Below, piece after piece: positions 11,677 through 21,171 of a stretch of 64,000 nt of DNA. The translations under genes were made by a program, and so were the position numbers. The notes below the pieces were generated by a model. It was given only the letters and a program-made list of their open reading frames with translations. It was not told the DNA's origin and did no database searches. Positions within the stretch are counted from its first letter, which is position 1. The number at the start of each line of letters is the position of its first letter. The stretch comes from Posidonia oceanica (taxonomy: Eukaryota; Streptophyta; Magnoliopsida; Alismatales; Posidoniaceae): positions 82,468,001-82,532,000 of the forward strand of contig JAZBRS010000020.1 of assembly GCA_037176725.1 (NCBI GenBank), read 5' to 3'.

Positions 11677-12909
11677 TTGCACCAGCTGCCTGCATTCTCG
11701 CCTGCAATGGGTTTCCCTACTTTGGTGACTCCAACACATTGCTTTGAGACTCTCCAAGGATGGATCGCCATGCTCACTGAAGCTGACCGTGAAAAGTTGA
11801 GCCTGTGGGGCATCCCACCTAGACTTCTGAAAGCTGCTGATGTGGAGGTCAGCCGACATCTCTTGTGTGCTGCTGCAAGGTTCTGGAAACCAGCGCACCA
11901 TGTCTTCCATTTCGGTAGGACAGAACTGACGCCTACACTAGAGGAAGTGCACTGAATCTGCAGCTTCTCCACACTCCTGGGACCTGCCGTGTTCATGAGG
12001 CGTTCTAGCTATGTCGCCGTCTTGAGACAACTCACAGGGCTCTCTGCACAAAGCTGCGAGAAAAGACTGGTCTGCATCAACAGGCCCGTACCTGTGCTCT
12101 GTCTGAACTATTTCGAGGAAGTCTCCAAGAAGCACGCCGCACTCGGAGATGAATTATGGCTTCGCGGCTTTGTCACCTGCTTCCTGAGTGAGCTAATCTT
12201 CAGTCATGGCCAGATGACTGTCGCTATTGAAGTTGTGGAGATTGCCCTTGCTGTGGTGACCCGCCAAATCGACCTGGCACCTGTCGTCCTAGCTGAGACA
12301 TACCACGGACTGGACCGTATTTCGCACCGCTGCCGCTACTTTCATGGCTGCGAAGCTCTGGTACAACTGTGGCTGGCCGGACATCTGGAGGTAGACATCC
12401 TGTGCCCCCAGAAACATGCATTTGAGACATACTACAGCAGTAGCCACGCCAAGGCTATCAAGACTGTCCGTGAGGAGTACGAAAGGCTGGAACAGTTGAC
12501 AGATGATACAATAACTTGGCGTATCATCCCATCTGTAGTAGAGCCGTTCACCTTTTTCTTCGGTGCCCGCGACATGCGACTGGTTGTCCTGCCAGGGTTC
12601 ACCGAAGGTGTGGAGTATCACTCCATCCGGGTCATGCGGCAATTTGGTCTCCGCCAAGGGGCATTTGTTGACAGCACCGCGCTAAAGCTACTCCAGCCCT
12701 ATCCTTTCAGCACAGTTGCAGCCACAACAGAGGTGGTCGACCTCATGTGCCATGGCATGAAATCAACAGACATGGTAGCCGCGTGGGGCTCAGGATGCAC
12801 TCCTGAGTATCTGACTGAAGTACAGGGGCTCTGGCCCATTAATGAGATCCCACCTGGCGCGCCTCTGTTTCTTGATGCCAGGAGGTCGAAGAAGGCCCAC
12901 ACTGACTAG
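11677..12909 (+). pseudogene. DUF7745-like (plant mobile-domain-like) accessory ORF of element A
   Basis: A non-retroviral ORF between pol and the 3' LTR, in the sense direction. The N-terminal part has LLCAAARFWKPAHHVFHFGRTELTPTLEEVH (given here in pieces: ARFWKPAHHVFHFG, then ELTPTLEEVH), close to the pattern of plant DUF7745 proteins, where a FTFG.x.DLTPTLEEY-like motif recurs. A single TGA at 11953-11955, where Trp is expected, separates this from the following 306-residue open frame (11989-12909) in the same phase. That part has the helical stretch VLAETYHGLDRISHR and WLAGHLEVD. The true start is unclear because TGA codons lie upstream near 11641. The molecular function is not known to me. 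Family membership is from recognition of the motif, not a search. Confidence 0.68.
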
Positions 12910-13385
12910 GGCGTCTACATCTGCATATCCCTTTTTGAGTCTTGCTGTACTTTGTTTAGCCTGTTATAGACATGTAACCAAGACTTTGTGAATACAAGGA
13001 TGTTTTGTGCCATGTGCTTGTGCGTTTGGTTTGCTTTCCATAACACAATGCATACATGGTCTCTCGCAACCACATCCTCAGCATACTGCTTCAGCTTCGC
13101 AAGTCCAACCCCTCAAGGACCACGAGGAAGCACTCTCGGATCCCAGCAACTCACAAGCTCAGAAGCAACTACCAACACTCTCAGCACCAAGGGAAGCTAC
13201 AAGAAGACCCTGTGTTCCACTTGGGTGCTAGAATCTCTACGGACCAGCACCGTCAACACGGGCAAAGCCACCAAGCGCTCCCGCCTGGATCTCCGCCGGG
13301 CTGGTAGCCCTAACTACCCATTTGACAAGCGCGTCAACCTTGTCTATGTTTGTCATTTTTTCGATGCCAAGGGTGCTTCGGTTGT
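12910..13385 (+). other. 3' untranslated region of element A
   Basis: No gene. It holds one copy of the two-hairpin motif also found in B: GGTAG-CCCTAA-CTACC at 13303-13318, then GACAAG...CTTGTC at 13324-13344. The stretch from about 13296 onward is homologous to the minus strand of B near 48740-48830, which shows it belongs to the retrotransposon. Confidence 0.7.
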
Positions 13386-13439
13386 CCCCTGGTATCATCC
13401 CTGATACCAGGGGCATCTTTTTTGCTGTCCCGTGGTATC
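13386..13439 (+). promoter_or_regulatory. Three-arm alternative hairpin of element A
   Basis: Arm a CCCCTGGTATCA (13386-13397) pairs perfectly with arm b TGATACCAGGGG (13402-13413) across a 4-base loop. A T run follows at 13417-13423. Arm c CCCGTGGTATC (13429-13439) could pair with arm b instead, with one mismatch. Element B has the same three arms on the opposite strand (48679-48736). The role is unknown; a structural RNA element in the 3' region is an inference. Confidence 0.65.
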
Positions 13440-13477
13440 TCATCTCCTGTTGCATCTGTTTCTTCCAGTCCAGTTTT

Positions 13478-14105
13478 GATAAGGCTTGCACTTATCATTC
13501 CTGGCCTCTTCCTGGTCTTGATAGGGCTTGCACCTATCATTCCTGGCGGTCCAGTCTTGACAAGGCTTGCACTTATCATTCCTGACCTCTTCCGGGTCTT
13601 GATAGGGCTTGCACCTATCATTCCTAGCGGTCCGGTCTTGACAAGGCTTGCACTTATCATTCCTGGCCTCTTCTTGGTCTTGATAGAGCTTGCACCTATC
13701 ATTCCTGGTGGTCCAGTCTTGATAAGACTTGCACTTATCATTCCTGACCTCTTCTTGGTCTTGACAGGGCTTGCACCTATCATTCCTGGTGGTCCGGTCT
13801 TGATAAGGCTTGCACTTATCATTCCTGGCCTCTTCCCGGTCTTGATAGGGCTTGCACTTATCATTCCTAGAGGTCCGGTCTTGATAAGGCTTGCACTTAT
13901 CATTCCTGACCTCTTCCTGGTCTTGATAGGGCTTGCAACTATCATTCCTGGTGGTCCGGTCTTGATAAGGCTTGCAGTTATCATTCCTAACCTCTTCCTG
14001 GTCTTGATAGGGATTGCACCTATCATTCCTGGCAGTCCGGTCTTGATAAGGCTTGCACTTATCATTCCTGACCTCTTCCTGGTCTTGATAGGGCTTGCAC
14101 CTATC
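13478..14105 (+). repeat. Hairpin minisatellite: eight 81-bp dimers of 42+39 bp
   Basis: Sixteen monomers start at 13478, 13520, 13559, 13601, 13640, 13682, 13721, 13763, 13802, 13844, 13883, 13925, 13964, 14006, 14045 and 14087. Each contains a stem around the loop GCTTGCA. Odd monomers are mostly GATAAG/CTTATC, and even monomers are mostly GATAGG/CCTATC, so the variable stem position changes on both sides. The array makes long artificial open frames on both strands, which I do not call genes. Confidence 0.95.
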
Positions 14106-14111
14106 ATTCCT

Positions 14112-16688
14112 AGATCTAGCTCCTGGATCTGCGATGTCGGCTATTGTAGAGCTGTTGCACGAGGTTTCCAGGTGCCCGCTCAAACTCTTTCGGGAGGTGG
14201 GAAGGGTGATCTGGGCGCTGGCGGTAGCTTCCCGAGAGTCTCTAACAATTGTCAGGGTGGATCAGTTGCTCATCGACAGGATCTAGTACAAGAGAAGATT
14301 CAGCACTTCGTAGCGGAACCAGTAAAAGAAAAGGATAGTGGTGCTGATCCCCTGAAGTCCCCTCCTATGTTTAAAAACACCAGGGAGGTGCCAGTGAAGC
14401 CCAAGACTCTATCCTTTGCTGCAGCAACTTGAGCATCGCATCAGGTCCCTAAGTTCCCAGGTTTGCCTGTAAGAGCTCCCATCATGGTGGATAATGAGGA
14501 GTTGGTGAAGTTTTCAGAGGCAGAAGTTTCCCAAATGGCTGTTGCGTTCACGTGGTCGATCATTGGCAAATTCAGTACTGGGCGGCCTGCTATGATGGAC
14601 ATTCTGAATATGTTGAAGAGGACTGTGCCTTTCACAGAGGAGATCTTTCCAGTTGCGATCGACCAAAGGCATATACTCATCAGATTCTCCAATAGGGAGG
14701 ATTTTGTGAAAGCCTACATTAAGGAGGCTTGGATCATCAATGGCAAGAGGATGAGGGTCTTTAGATGGTCGCCAAACTTCACCCCAGGAACTGAATCAAC
14801 ATGTGCACCTGTATGGGTAGGTATGCCCACGCTTCGGGCTCATCTTCAAGATCCAGGTACCATTCAATCAATTGCTGGATTGCTAGGGAAGTATCTATGT
14901 ATGCATAGTGATGTGTCAAGATTTACTAGGCCAGGGTATACATATATTTGTGTGGAGATGGACCTGTCAAAACCACTTAAGAAGACAATCACTATAGACA
15001 ATGGAGGAGAGATCATCAAACAAGCAATGGACTATGACAAGTTTGTGCCCCCCTTCTGTCACCATTGTTCTATGATAGGTCACCTACCAACTGTTTGTCG
15101 AAGGTCTCAGACTGCTGCTCATAAGTTGGATCATGATCCCAAGGATCAAGAGTCAAACCTTCAGAAGAAGGAAGAGAAATTGCTAGATGGAAATTCTAAA
15201 AGTGCTAGGAGAAGGGCAAAAAGGAAGGTGAGAGTTTCTGGATTGCAAGCCAAAAAGAATAAAGGGGCCCTTGGAGTGGTGATTAAAGAAGGTCTGATGG
15301 GAAATCAGGAGGATAACTTGGCTAAATCACTAACTGAATCAAAACAGGGAGGCAAAGGGAAGGAGATTATTCAGGAAGGCCAGTCCTCTGAGGTGGAGGC
15401 TGGCAAGGAGATATGGACAGAAGTCAAGGGTAGGCAATTCACTCACATGGGTGATGGGTTGTGCACCAAATTTATCCCTAACCTCTCTACTAAAGAGGAT
15501 GTATTGTCAGCTGTGGATCCCAGTCCTAATAGTCTGCAGAAGGGAGGTCCGTACAAGTTCACAGACAGGGAAGGTCATAATTTGGGCAAGAATCCTATGG
15601 AAGATCCAAGGCCTACCAGCTCTGTTCCTCCAAAGGTGAGTGCAGCCCAGTCAGATTTTTTAACCAGCAGTCAGAAAAAGAATGCCTTAGGCATGAAGAG
15701 TTCAGGTCAGATAGGCAAAAGTAATAAAACTAAAAAGGAGATAGGCTTTGGGAGAGGGCTAGATCAAGTAAGTTTCAATGATGTAATGGAGAATTGTGAA
15801 TTGTTAGCGAAAGCAAGGTTGAATCCTGAGGAAGAGAATAGGAGGGGATCATCTATGAGGCAGTTCAAGGGGAGATTTGTTCAGCTGGAAGATGATTTAC
15901 GTACTGAATCAAGCAATAAAAGGTTTGAAAATTTTCTAGAAGAGGAGCAGATCAGATTGACAAATTAGGGTAGAAAGGTTGGGGACAGTGCGGCCAGGCA
16001 AGGAATCTCTAAGGGTCAACCTCAAGCTGAGGAAGGAAGGCTAGATGGCAAGGTTAAGGTGTAGGGTTTATTAAGTGTTGAAGTAAAACAAGAATTAGTC
16101 CATAAGGTGATCCAGGAAAGGGACCAAATTGGCTATCCGGATGATCTCATCATATTGGGCACGAGGAAGGAGATCATGGAGGATGTTAGGTTGTGCCAAG
16201 AAGCAAATTACAATAGATCTGAGCTGGAGTCATTGATCCCTCATAATGCCAATATCCTCTTGGATCATCAAGAATTGGAGGGTGGTGGAGAAAGGTCTGC
16301 CCCCAGTAGTGATATGGGTCCCAATGAACTTGATGAAATGTATACTCATTATTCTGATCCTCAATTCATCTCATTGAATCATTAGGAGAATTTTTTTGAA
16401 GGGAGACTACATTTGGATGGTGTTGGGGATTCCCAATGGCTCCTTGAGCTAGGGGACAAAGTCCCACCTGATATACCAATAGGGGCAGATAAAGAAGGCA
16501 GTTTAGTGAGTGAATCCAGTAGACAGACGTTGGAGGAGGATGTGGAAGATCTGAAAGCCAGATCTGATAATGAGGGAAGGGTTGAGAATATTCCTAAAAA
16601 CAGAACTTACAACTTCAGGCCTACGCCTTCCAGAAAATCAAGGTTGATAGCCCATCAAACTATCTCTGATGGAAGTATAGATGATTAG
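14112..16688 (+). pseudogene. LINE ORF1: DUF4283 and CCHC zinc-knuckle protein
   Basis: RNA-binding ORF1 protein of a plant LINE. One frame runs across the whole interval but is cut by TGA 14430-14432, TAG 15966-15968, TAG 16062-16064 and TAG 16383-16385. The DUF4283 domain covers about 14490-14990. The zinc knuckle C-x2-C-x4-H-x4-C has Cys codons at 15057, 15066 and 15096 and His at 15081. A basic Lys/Arg stretch follows (about 15200-15260), then a long hydrophilic acidic tail. The first Met cannot be fixed; SFAAA-type sequence just before the TGA at 14430 suggests the protein begins upstream of the first in-frame Met at 14487 or so. The end overlaps the ORF2 start. Confidence 0.82.
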
Positions 16689-18091
16689 TTCCCTAATATG
16701 GAATTGTAGAGGATTAGGGAACTCTTCTACTCTGCATCATATTAGAAAGTTGATCAGCCAACATAAACTTTCCCTGGATGCCTTGGTGGAGCCAATGATA
16801 GATGAGGAGAGAATCCAATTCACAAAAAACCAGTTGCTGATGTCTGAGTGCTGGGCAAATTCAGTATCAAACAAAATATGGATGTTTTGGGATGAGACAT
16901 TAGAAGTAACACATGTGTTGGACACGGACCAATCATCCACCTTTTGGGTGGGTATGAATCAGACAGTGAGATTTTACTTCACTGTGGTGTATGCCTCTAC
17001 AGACAGAATTATTAGAAGAAACCTATGGATAGATCTGTTGAACTTTACAGCATCCATAAGTGATACCCCATGGATGGTAGGTGGGGATTTCAATGCTGTT
17101 GTCAGCTCTGCTGAAGTAAGAAGTAAATATGAGTTTGATGGTCCCCCCAGCTGAAGAGTTTGGTGACTTCATTAACTATGCTGGCTTGATTGAATTAATC
17201 CACATGGGTAATCCTCTATCTTGGTGCAATAATCAGAAAGGGGTGGATAGAATTTATAAAAGATTGGACAGGGTGTTAGGAAATGACAGCTGGATGAATC
17301 TAGATGGTGTTAAGGTCTCCTATCTGACTAGGTCCTACTCAAACCACTCTCCAATGGTTCTAACTCCTAGCAGGGTGAGATCTGGTGGTCCGGCTCCATT
17401 CAGATTTCAGCACATGTGGCTGGAACATGAAGATTTCCTTGATGTTGTGGCTAGGGTGTGGAGAGGGACCATTTGCTCCTGCCCTATAAGAAACCTCAGT
17501 GTTAAACTTATAAACTTGAAGAAGAAGTTGAAAGTGTGGAATAAGTCCACCTTTGGGAATATATTTCTAAAGCATGAAGAAGCTGTGAACAAGATATCAG
17601 AGCTAGAGCTGGTACTTGAGAAAGACTGGGATGAGGATATATGGGAGGAGCTGAATCTTAAGAGAAAGGATTTCTCTAAAATTGAGCTGCAGCACGAAAT
17701 CTTCTTGAGGCAAAAATCGAAAGTAAAATGGCTGAAAGAGGGGGATAGGAATTCAAAGTTTTTCCATGCCCTGTTGAGGAATAGAAGGAAGAAAAATGTC
17801 TTCCCTGGCATGCTGAGTAATCCTATTTTTCAAAATTCAGAAACAACTCTAAGAGAGAAGGGTCGAAAGTACTTTAAAAAGTTATTAACAGCTGAAAACT
17901 GTCTAATTGGTCCTGAATTAATCCAGCTCATCCCTCCGCTTGTGACCAATGAAGAGAACTTAAGGTTGTGTGCTAGACCAGATGAGGAGGAGATTAAGCA
18001 AACTGTCTTCTCTTTGGAGGGTGATAGTGCTCCGGGACCTGATGGGTTTTCTGCTAAATTTTATTCTGCTTGCTGGGATATTGTGGGATAG
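16681..18091 (+). pseudogene. LINE ORF2, N-terminal part: endonuclease
   Basis: AP-type endonuclease that would nick target DNA for primed reverse transcription. The start ATG at 16681 overlaps the ORF1 stop in the string ATGATTAG. Motifs are SLIWNCRGLGN (metal-binding Asn), a VEP segment near 16777, WMVGGDFNAV (near 17070-17100) and SNHSPMVL near 17342. The last normally reads S-D-H in active enzymes, so the Asp is Asn here. A frameshift lies near 17130-17150. The frame then runs to TAG 18089-18091, where Gln is expected. Confidence 0.85.
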
Positions 18092-20813
18092 GATGTAATA
18101 AATGCGGTCCAAGCTTTTTTTGATGGTTCTCGTTTGGACAGAGCATGGAAGGCTACGTTCCTAACCCTGATTCCTAAAACTGAACAGCCTAAGGATTTCT
18201 GTGTATTTTGACCTGTGAGCCTATGCAATGTGAATTACAAAATCATATCAAAGATCATGTCCAAAAGGCTAGCAGTGATTCTTCCCAAACTGATATCTGA
18301 TGAGCAAGGTGCTTTTATGCCTGATAGAATGATTCATGAAAACATTGCTCTCACCCAGGAATTAGTGCAAAGTCTTGACCAAGGGAACCTAGGTGGGAAT
18401 GTCATTCTCAATCTTGACATGGAGAAGGCATATGATAGGCTAGACTGGGGCTTTCTTCATGAAGTCTTAAGAAAATTTGAATTCTCTGAAAATTGGTTGC
18501 ACTTGATCAAACAATGTGTGGAGGAGAACTCTTTCTCAGTCCTTGTGGATGGAGTGTCTACTACTTTCTTTAAGAGTTCAAGGGGTCTTAGACAAGGGGA
18601 TCCCATATCCTCGAGTCTGTTTGTCTTGGCTGAAGAAGTTCTAAGTAGGGGCATCTCTTCTTTGATATTCAATGAAAAAGTCCTGCCTTTTTTGGTCAAA
18701 AAAAGATGTCCGGTTATATCTCACTCCATGTTTGTTGATGACATCTTAATTTTCATGAATGGGAGGAGAAGTTCAGTGGCAAATTTAATGGACTTTCTAT
18801 CCAAATATCAGCTGGCAGCTGGGCAGAAAATCAATGAAGCCAAAAGCTGCTTCTTGTCCTCTAATCATTTAGCATCTTTGAGGAGGACCATGATATCTGA
18901 GTTGACAGGCTTTGTTAGGGGTTCTCTGCCATTTTCATACCTTGGATGCACCATCTACAAAGGAATCTCAAAACAGATATACTTTGAGGATATTATTCTG
19001 AAAATTCAGAAGAAAGTGGCAGGGTGGAAATCAAAACTCTTGTCACCCAGTGGTAAATTAATTCTGATTAAACATGTTCTATCTAGTATGCCAATTCATG
19101 TGCTATCAGTGTTTGATGTGCCGAAAGTGGTCCTTAAGAGAATTCAGTCTATCATGGCTAATTTTCTATGGGGTGGCCCAGATAATACTAAGAAGACTCA
19201 TTGGCTATCTTGGGATTGTATTACATCCACTGTGGAGGAAGGTGGATTGGGGATTAGAAAGCTCAAAGACCTAATGATGGCTCTCCAGATGAAGATGGTT
19301 TGGAGATTAAAATCCACCAACTCTTTATGGTCGAGATTTATGAACCTTAAGTTCTGGCCTATGGCTGACTCCTTGGATGCTATTAGAGGTCCAGCAAACT
19401 GGAAAAAACTCCAGCAAGCCTGGTTGAGTATGAAGGATCATACCTCATGGAATGTGGGTAAAGGGGACTTGAGCTTTTGGTTTGATAAATGGTCCTACCT
19501 GGGAGTCATTGCTAAGGGTAGAGGTGTGCAGATCAGTCAACCAACGCTGAGGGTTAGTGACATCTTAGCTGACAGAACCATTCTCAGAACTCTTAATCTC
19601 CCACAAGGGATGGTGAACACCTTGTGGAATTTGAATCTCTCTCCTTCTAGTGAGGGGGACCATCTGGTTTGGACAAGAGAAGGGAGGGGTCACTTCTCGA
19701 TGAAATCGGCATGGGAGCTAGTTAGATTGAGGAGGACTGTTACTCAATGGGGGAAAGGAATGTTTCTGCAATTTCTCCCCACGAAAATTTCGTTATTTCT
19801 ATGGAGAATGCTATGGAACCGGTTACCCACAGATGACAGAATTGTGGGGATGGGATTTCAGATGTCGTCTCATTGCTGCTGCTGTGTTTTTAACTACCAA
19901 TCTGAAAACATCAAACACCTCCTCTTTGATGGGGAATGGGCGAGATACCACTGGATATGGTTGGTCAATACCTTTTCATTTGGGTCAACTCAGCGGGAGA
20001 AACTGGGATCAGTGGTTGGAGTTCATGTTCAAGCCCAAAAACAAGGAGAGTTTTGTGGAGAAGTTGCAGAAACTTAGTTGTGCTGTAATGTTATGGGAAA
20101 TCTGGAAGGAAAGGTGTAGTGTGAGATATGGGAATAAGAATGGAAGGCCGAATAATATATCATGGAGGTTAATGGCGTGGGTTAAGGAGTTCAGTAGCTT
20201 GCTGCAGCAGATCAAATGCAAAGACATCAAAGAAACCCAAATTCTGGTGAATCTTCATATCCCCCCAGTGGAGGTGAGATGCAAAATTAGTATGACAGTC
20301 AAATGGCTCAAACCTTCACGTGGTTGTGTTAAACTGAATGTAGATGGGGCGGCAAAGCGCAATCCTGGATTCTCTGGAGGTGGGGGAATAATTAGAAATC
20401 ATAATGGAGATGTTATAGCTGCTTTTTCTAATTTTTATGGCTATGCCACCAACATGGAGGCAGAATTTTATGCAGTAAGGGATGGGCTAAGACTTTGTAC
20501 TGAGCTTAATCTAAGCCTCCATTCAGTGATTGTTGAATCAGATTCCAAAGTGCTAGTGGAAATGCTTAAACAGGGGTGCTGTAAAGTGTGGCACTTAAAA
20601 AACCAATGGAAAGACACGCTCCATAAAGTCGTGCAAGTGAAGGAAATTAATCACCAATACAGAGAAGTGAATAGTATAGCTGACTGCTTGGCAAATGTTG
20701 GTGTTAAATCGCAGCAGTTTCAGATTTTTAACAGTCTAGGTGAGCTTCCTATACAGGCAAGAGGGGCGGTCGTGCTAGAAAAGGGGGGCCTGCCATATTT
20801 GTGTGTGAAATAG
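18092..20813 (+). pseudogene. LINE ORF2, C-terminal part: RT, zinc-RVT and RNase H
   Basis: The RT continues after TAG 18089 and TGA 18210-18212 (Arg CGA expected). Motifs are NLDMEKAYDRLDW, GLRQGDPISSSLF and FVDD at 18731-18742, the LINE form of the RT catalytic box. The zf-RVT region includes KISLFLWRML. A frameshift near 19930-19990 moves to a third frame that carries an RNase H with Asp 20343-20345 (NVDGAAKRNPG), Glu in NMEAEFYAV and Asp in VESDSKVL, ending at TAG 20811-20813. A C-terminal RNase H is typical of plant L1 elements. The last few hundred bases (20814-21121) are 3' untranslated. Confidence 0.9.
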
Positions 20814-21121
20814 GATGCTTGGGGGGGAGGTTGGTTTCCGGCTGATTTGTTTTGATTCGATCCGGGATCTCGTCGGAACAGTTCAGTTTCCTTGGGGAAG
20901 AAGGCTTGAGGGGTTGGGGGAATTAGATGGTGGTGAGTGACTGCCCGGGCTGGAAGCTATTGGGCCGGGCTAGGTCGGCTTAGCCCTGCAGTTTGGTTTT
21001 TTGCTAATTTTCTAGGGGTTGTGGTTAGCCCTTAGGGATTGTTAACTTATAGCTTTACTGGTTCAGTGTGAATTTGGAACAGGTTTGTTGTTCCTTTATT
21101 CACATTATAGCATTAGTGCTT

Positions 21122-21171
21122 GTAACCTTTTTTATTATATTAAAGGTTACTTTATCAAAAAAAAAAAAAAA
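21122..21171 (+). promoter_or_regulatory. LINE 3' stem-loop and poly(A) tail
   Basis: GTAACCTTT (21122-21130) pairs with AAAGGTTAC (21142-21150) around an AT-rich 11-base loop. The tail follows after TTTATC: fifteen A residues at 21157-21171. The position suggests a structure read by the element's own RT, which is an inference. Confidence 0.8.

Larger units (their letters stand above)
14112..21171 (+). mobile_element. Plant L1-type LINE, near full length, degenerate
   Basis: Non-LTR retrotransposon with ORF1 (DUF4283 and zinc knuckle), ORF2 (endonuclease, RT, RNase H), a 3' stem-loop and a poly(A) tail at 21157-21171. The 3' end is exact. The 5' end lies somewhere between the end of the hairpin array (about 14110) and the DUF4283 region, and I could not find target-site duplications. 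It sits where the polypurine tract and first part of the 3' LTR of A should be. Confidence 0.88.

Noticed and set aside
13334..14432. Long open frames on both strands over the array (247-360 residues)
   Set aside because: They are produced by the 81-bp repeat, which is divisible by three, and have no domain. The end of the plus-strand frame is the LINE ORF1 start region.
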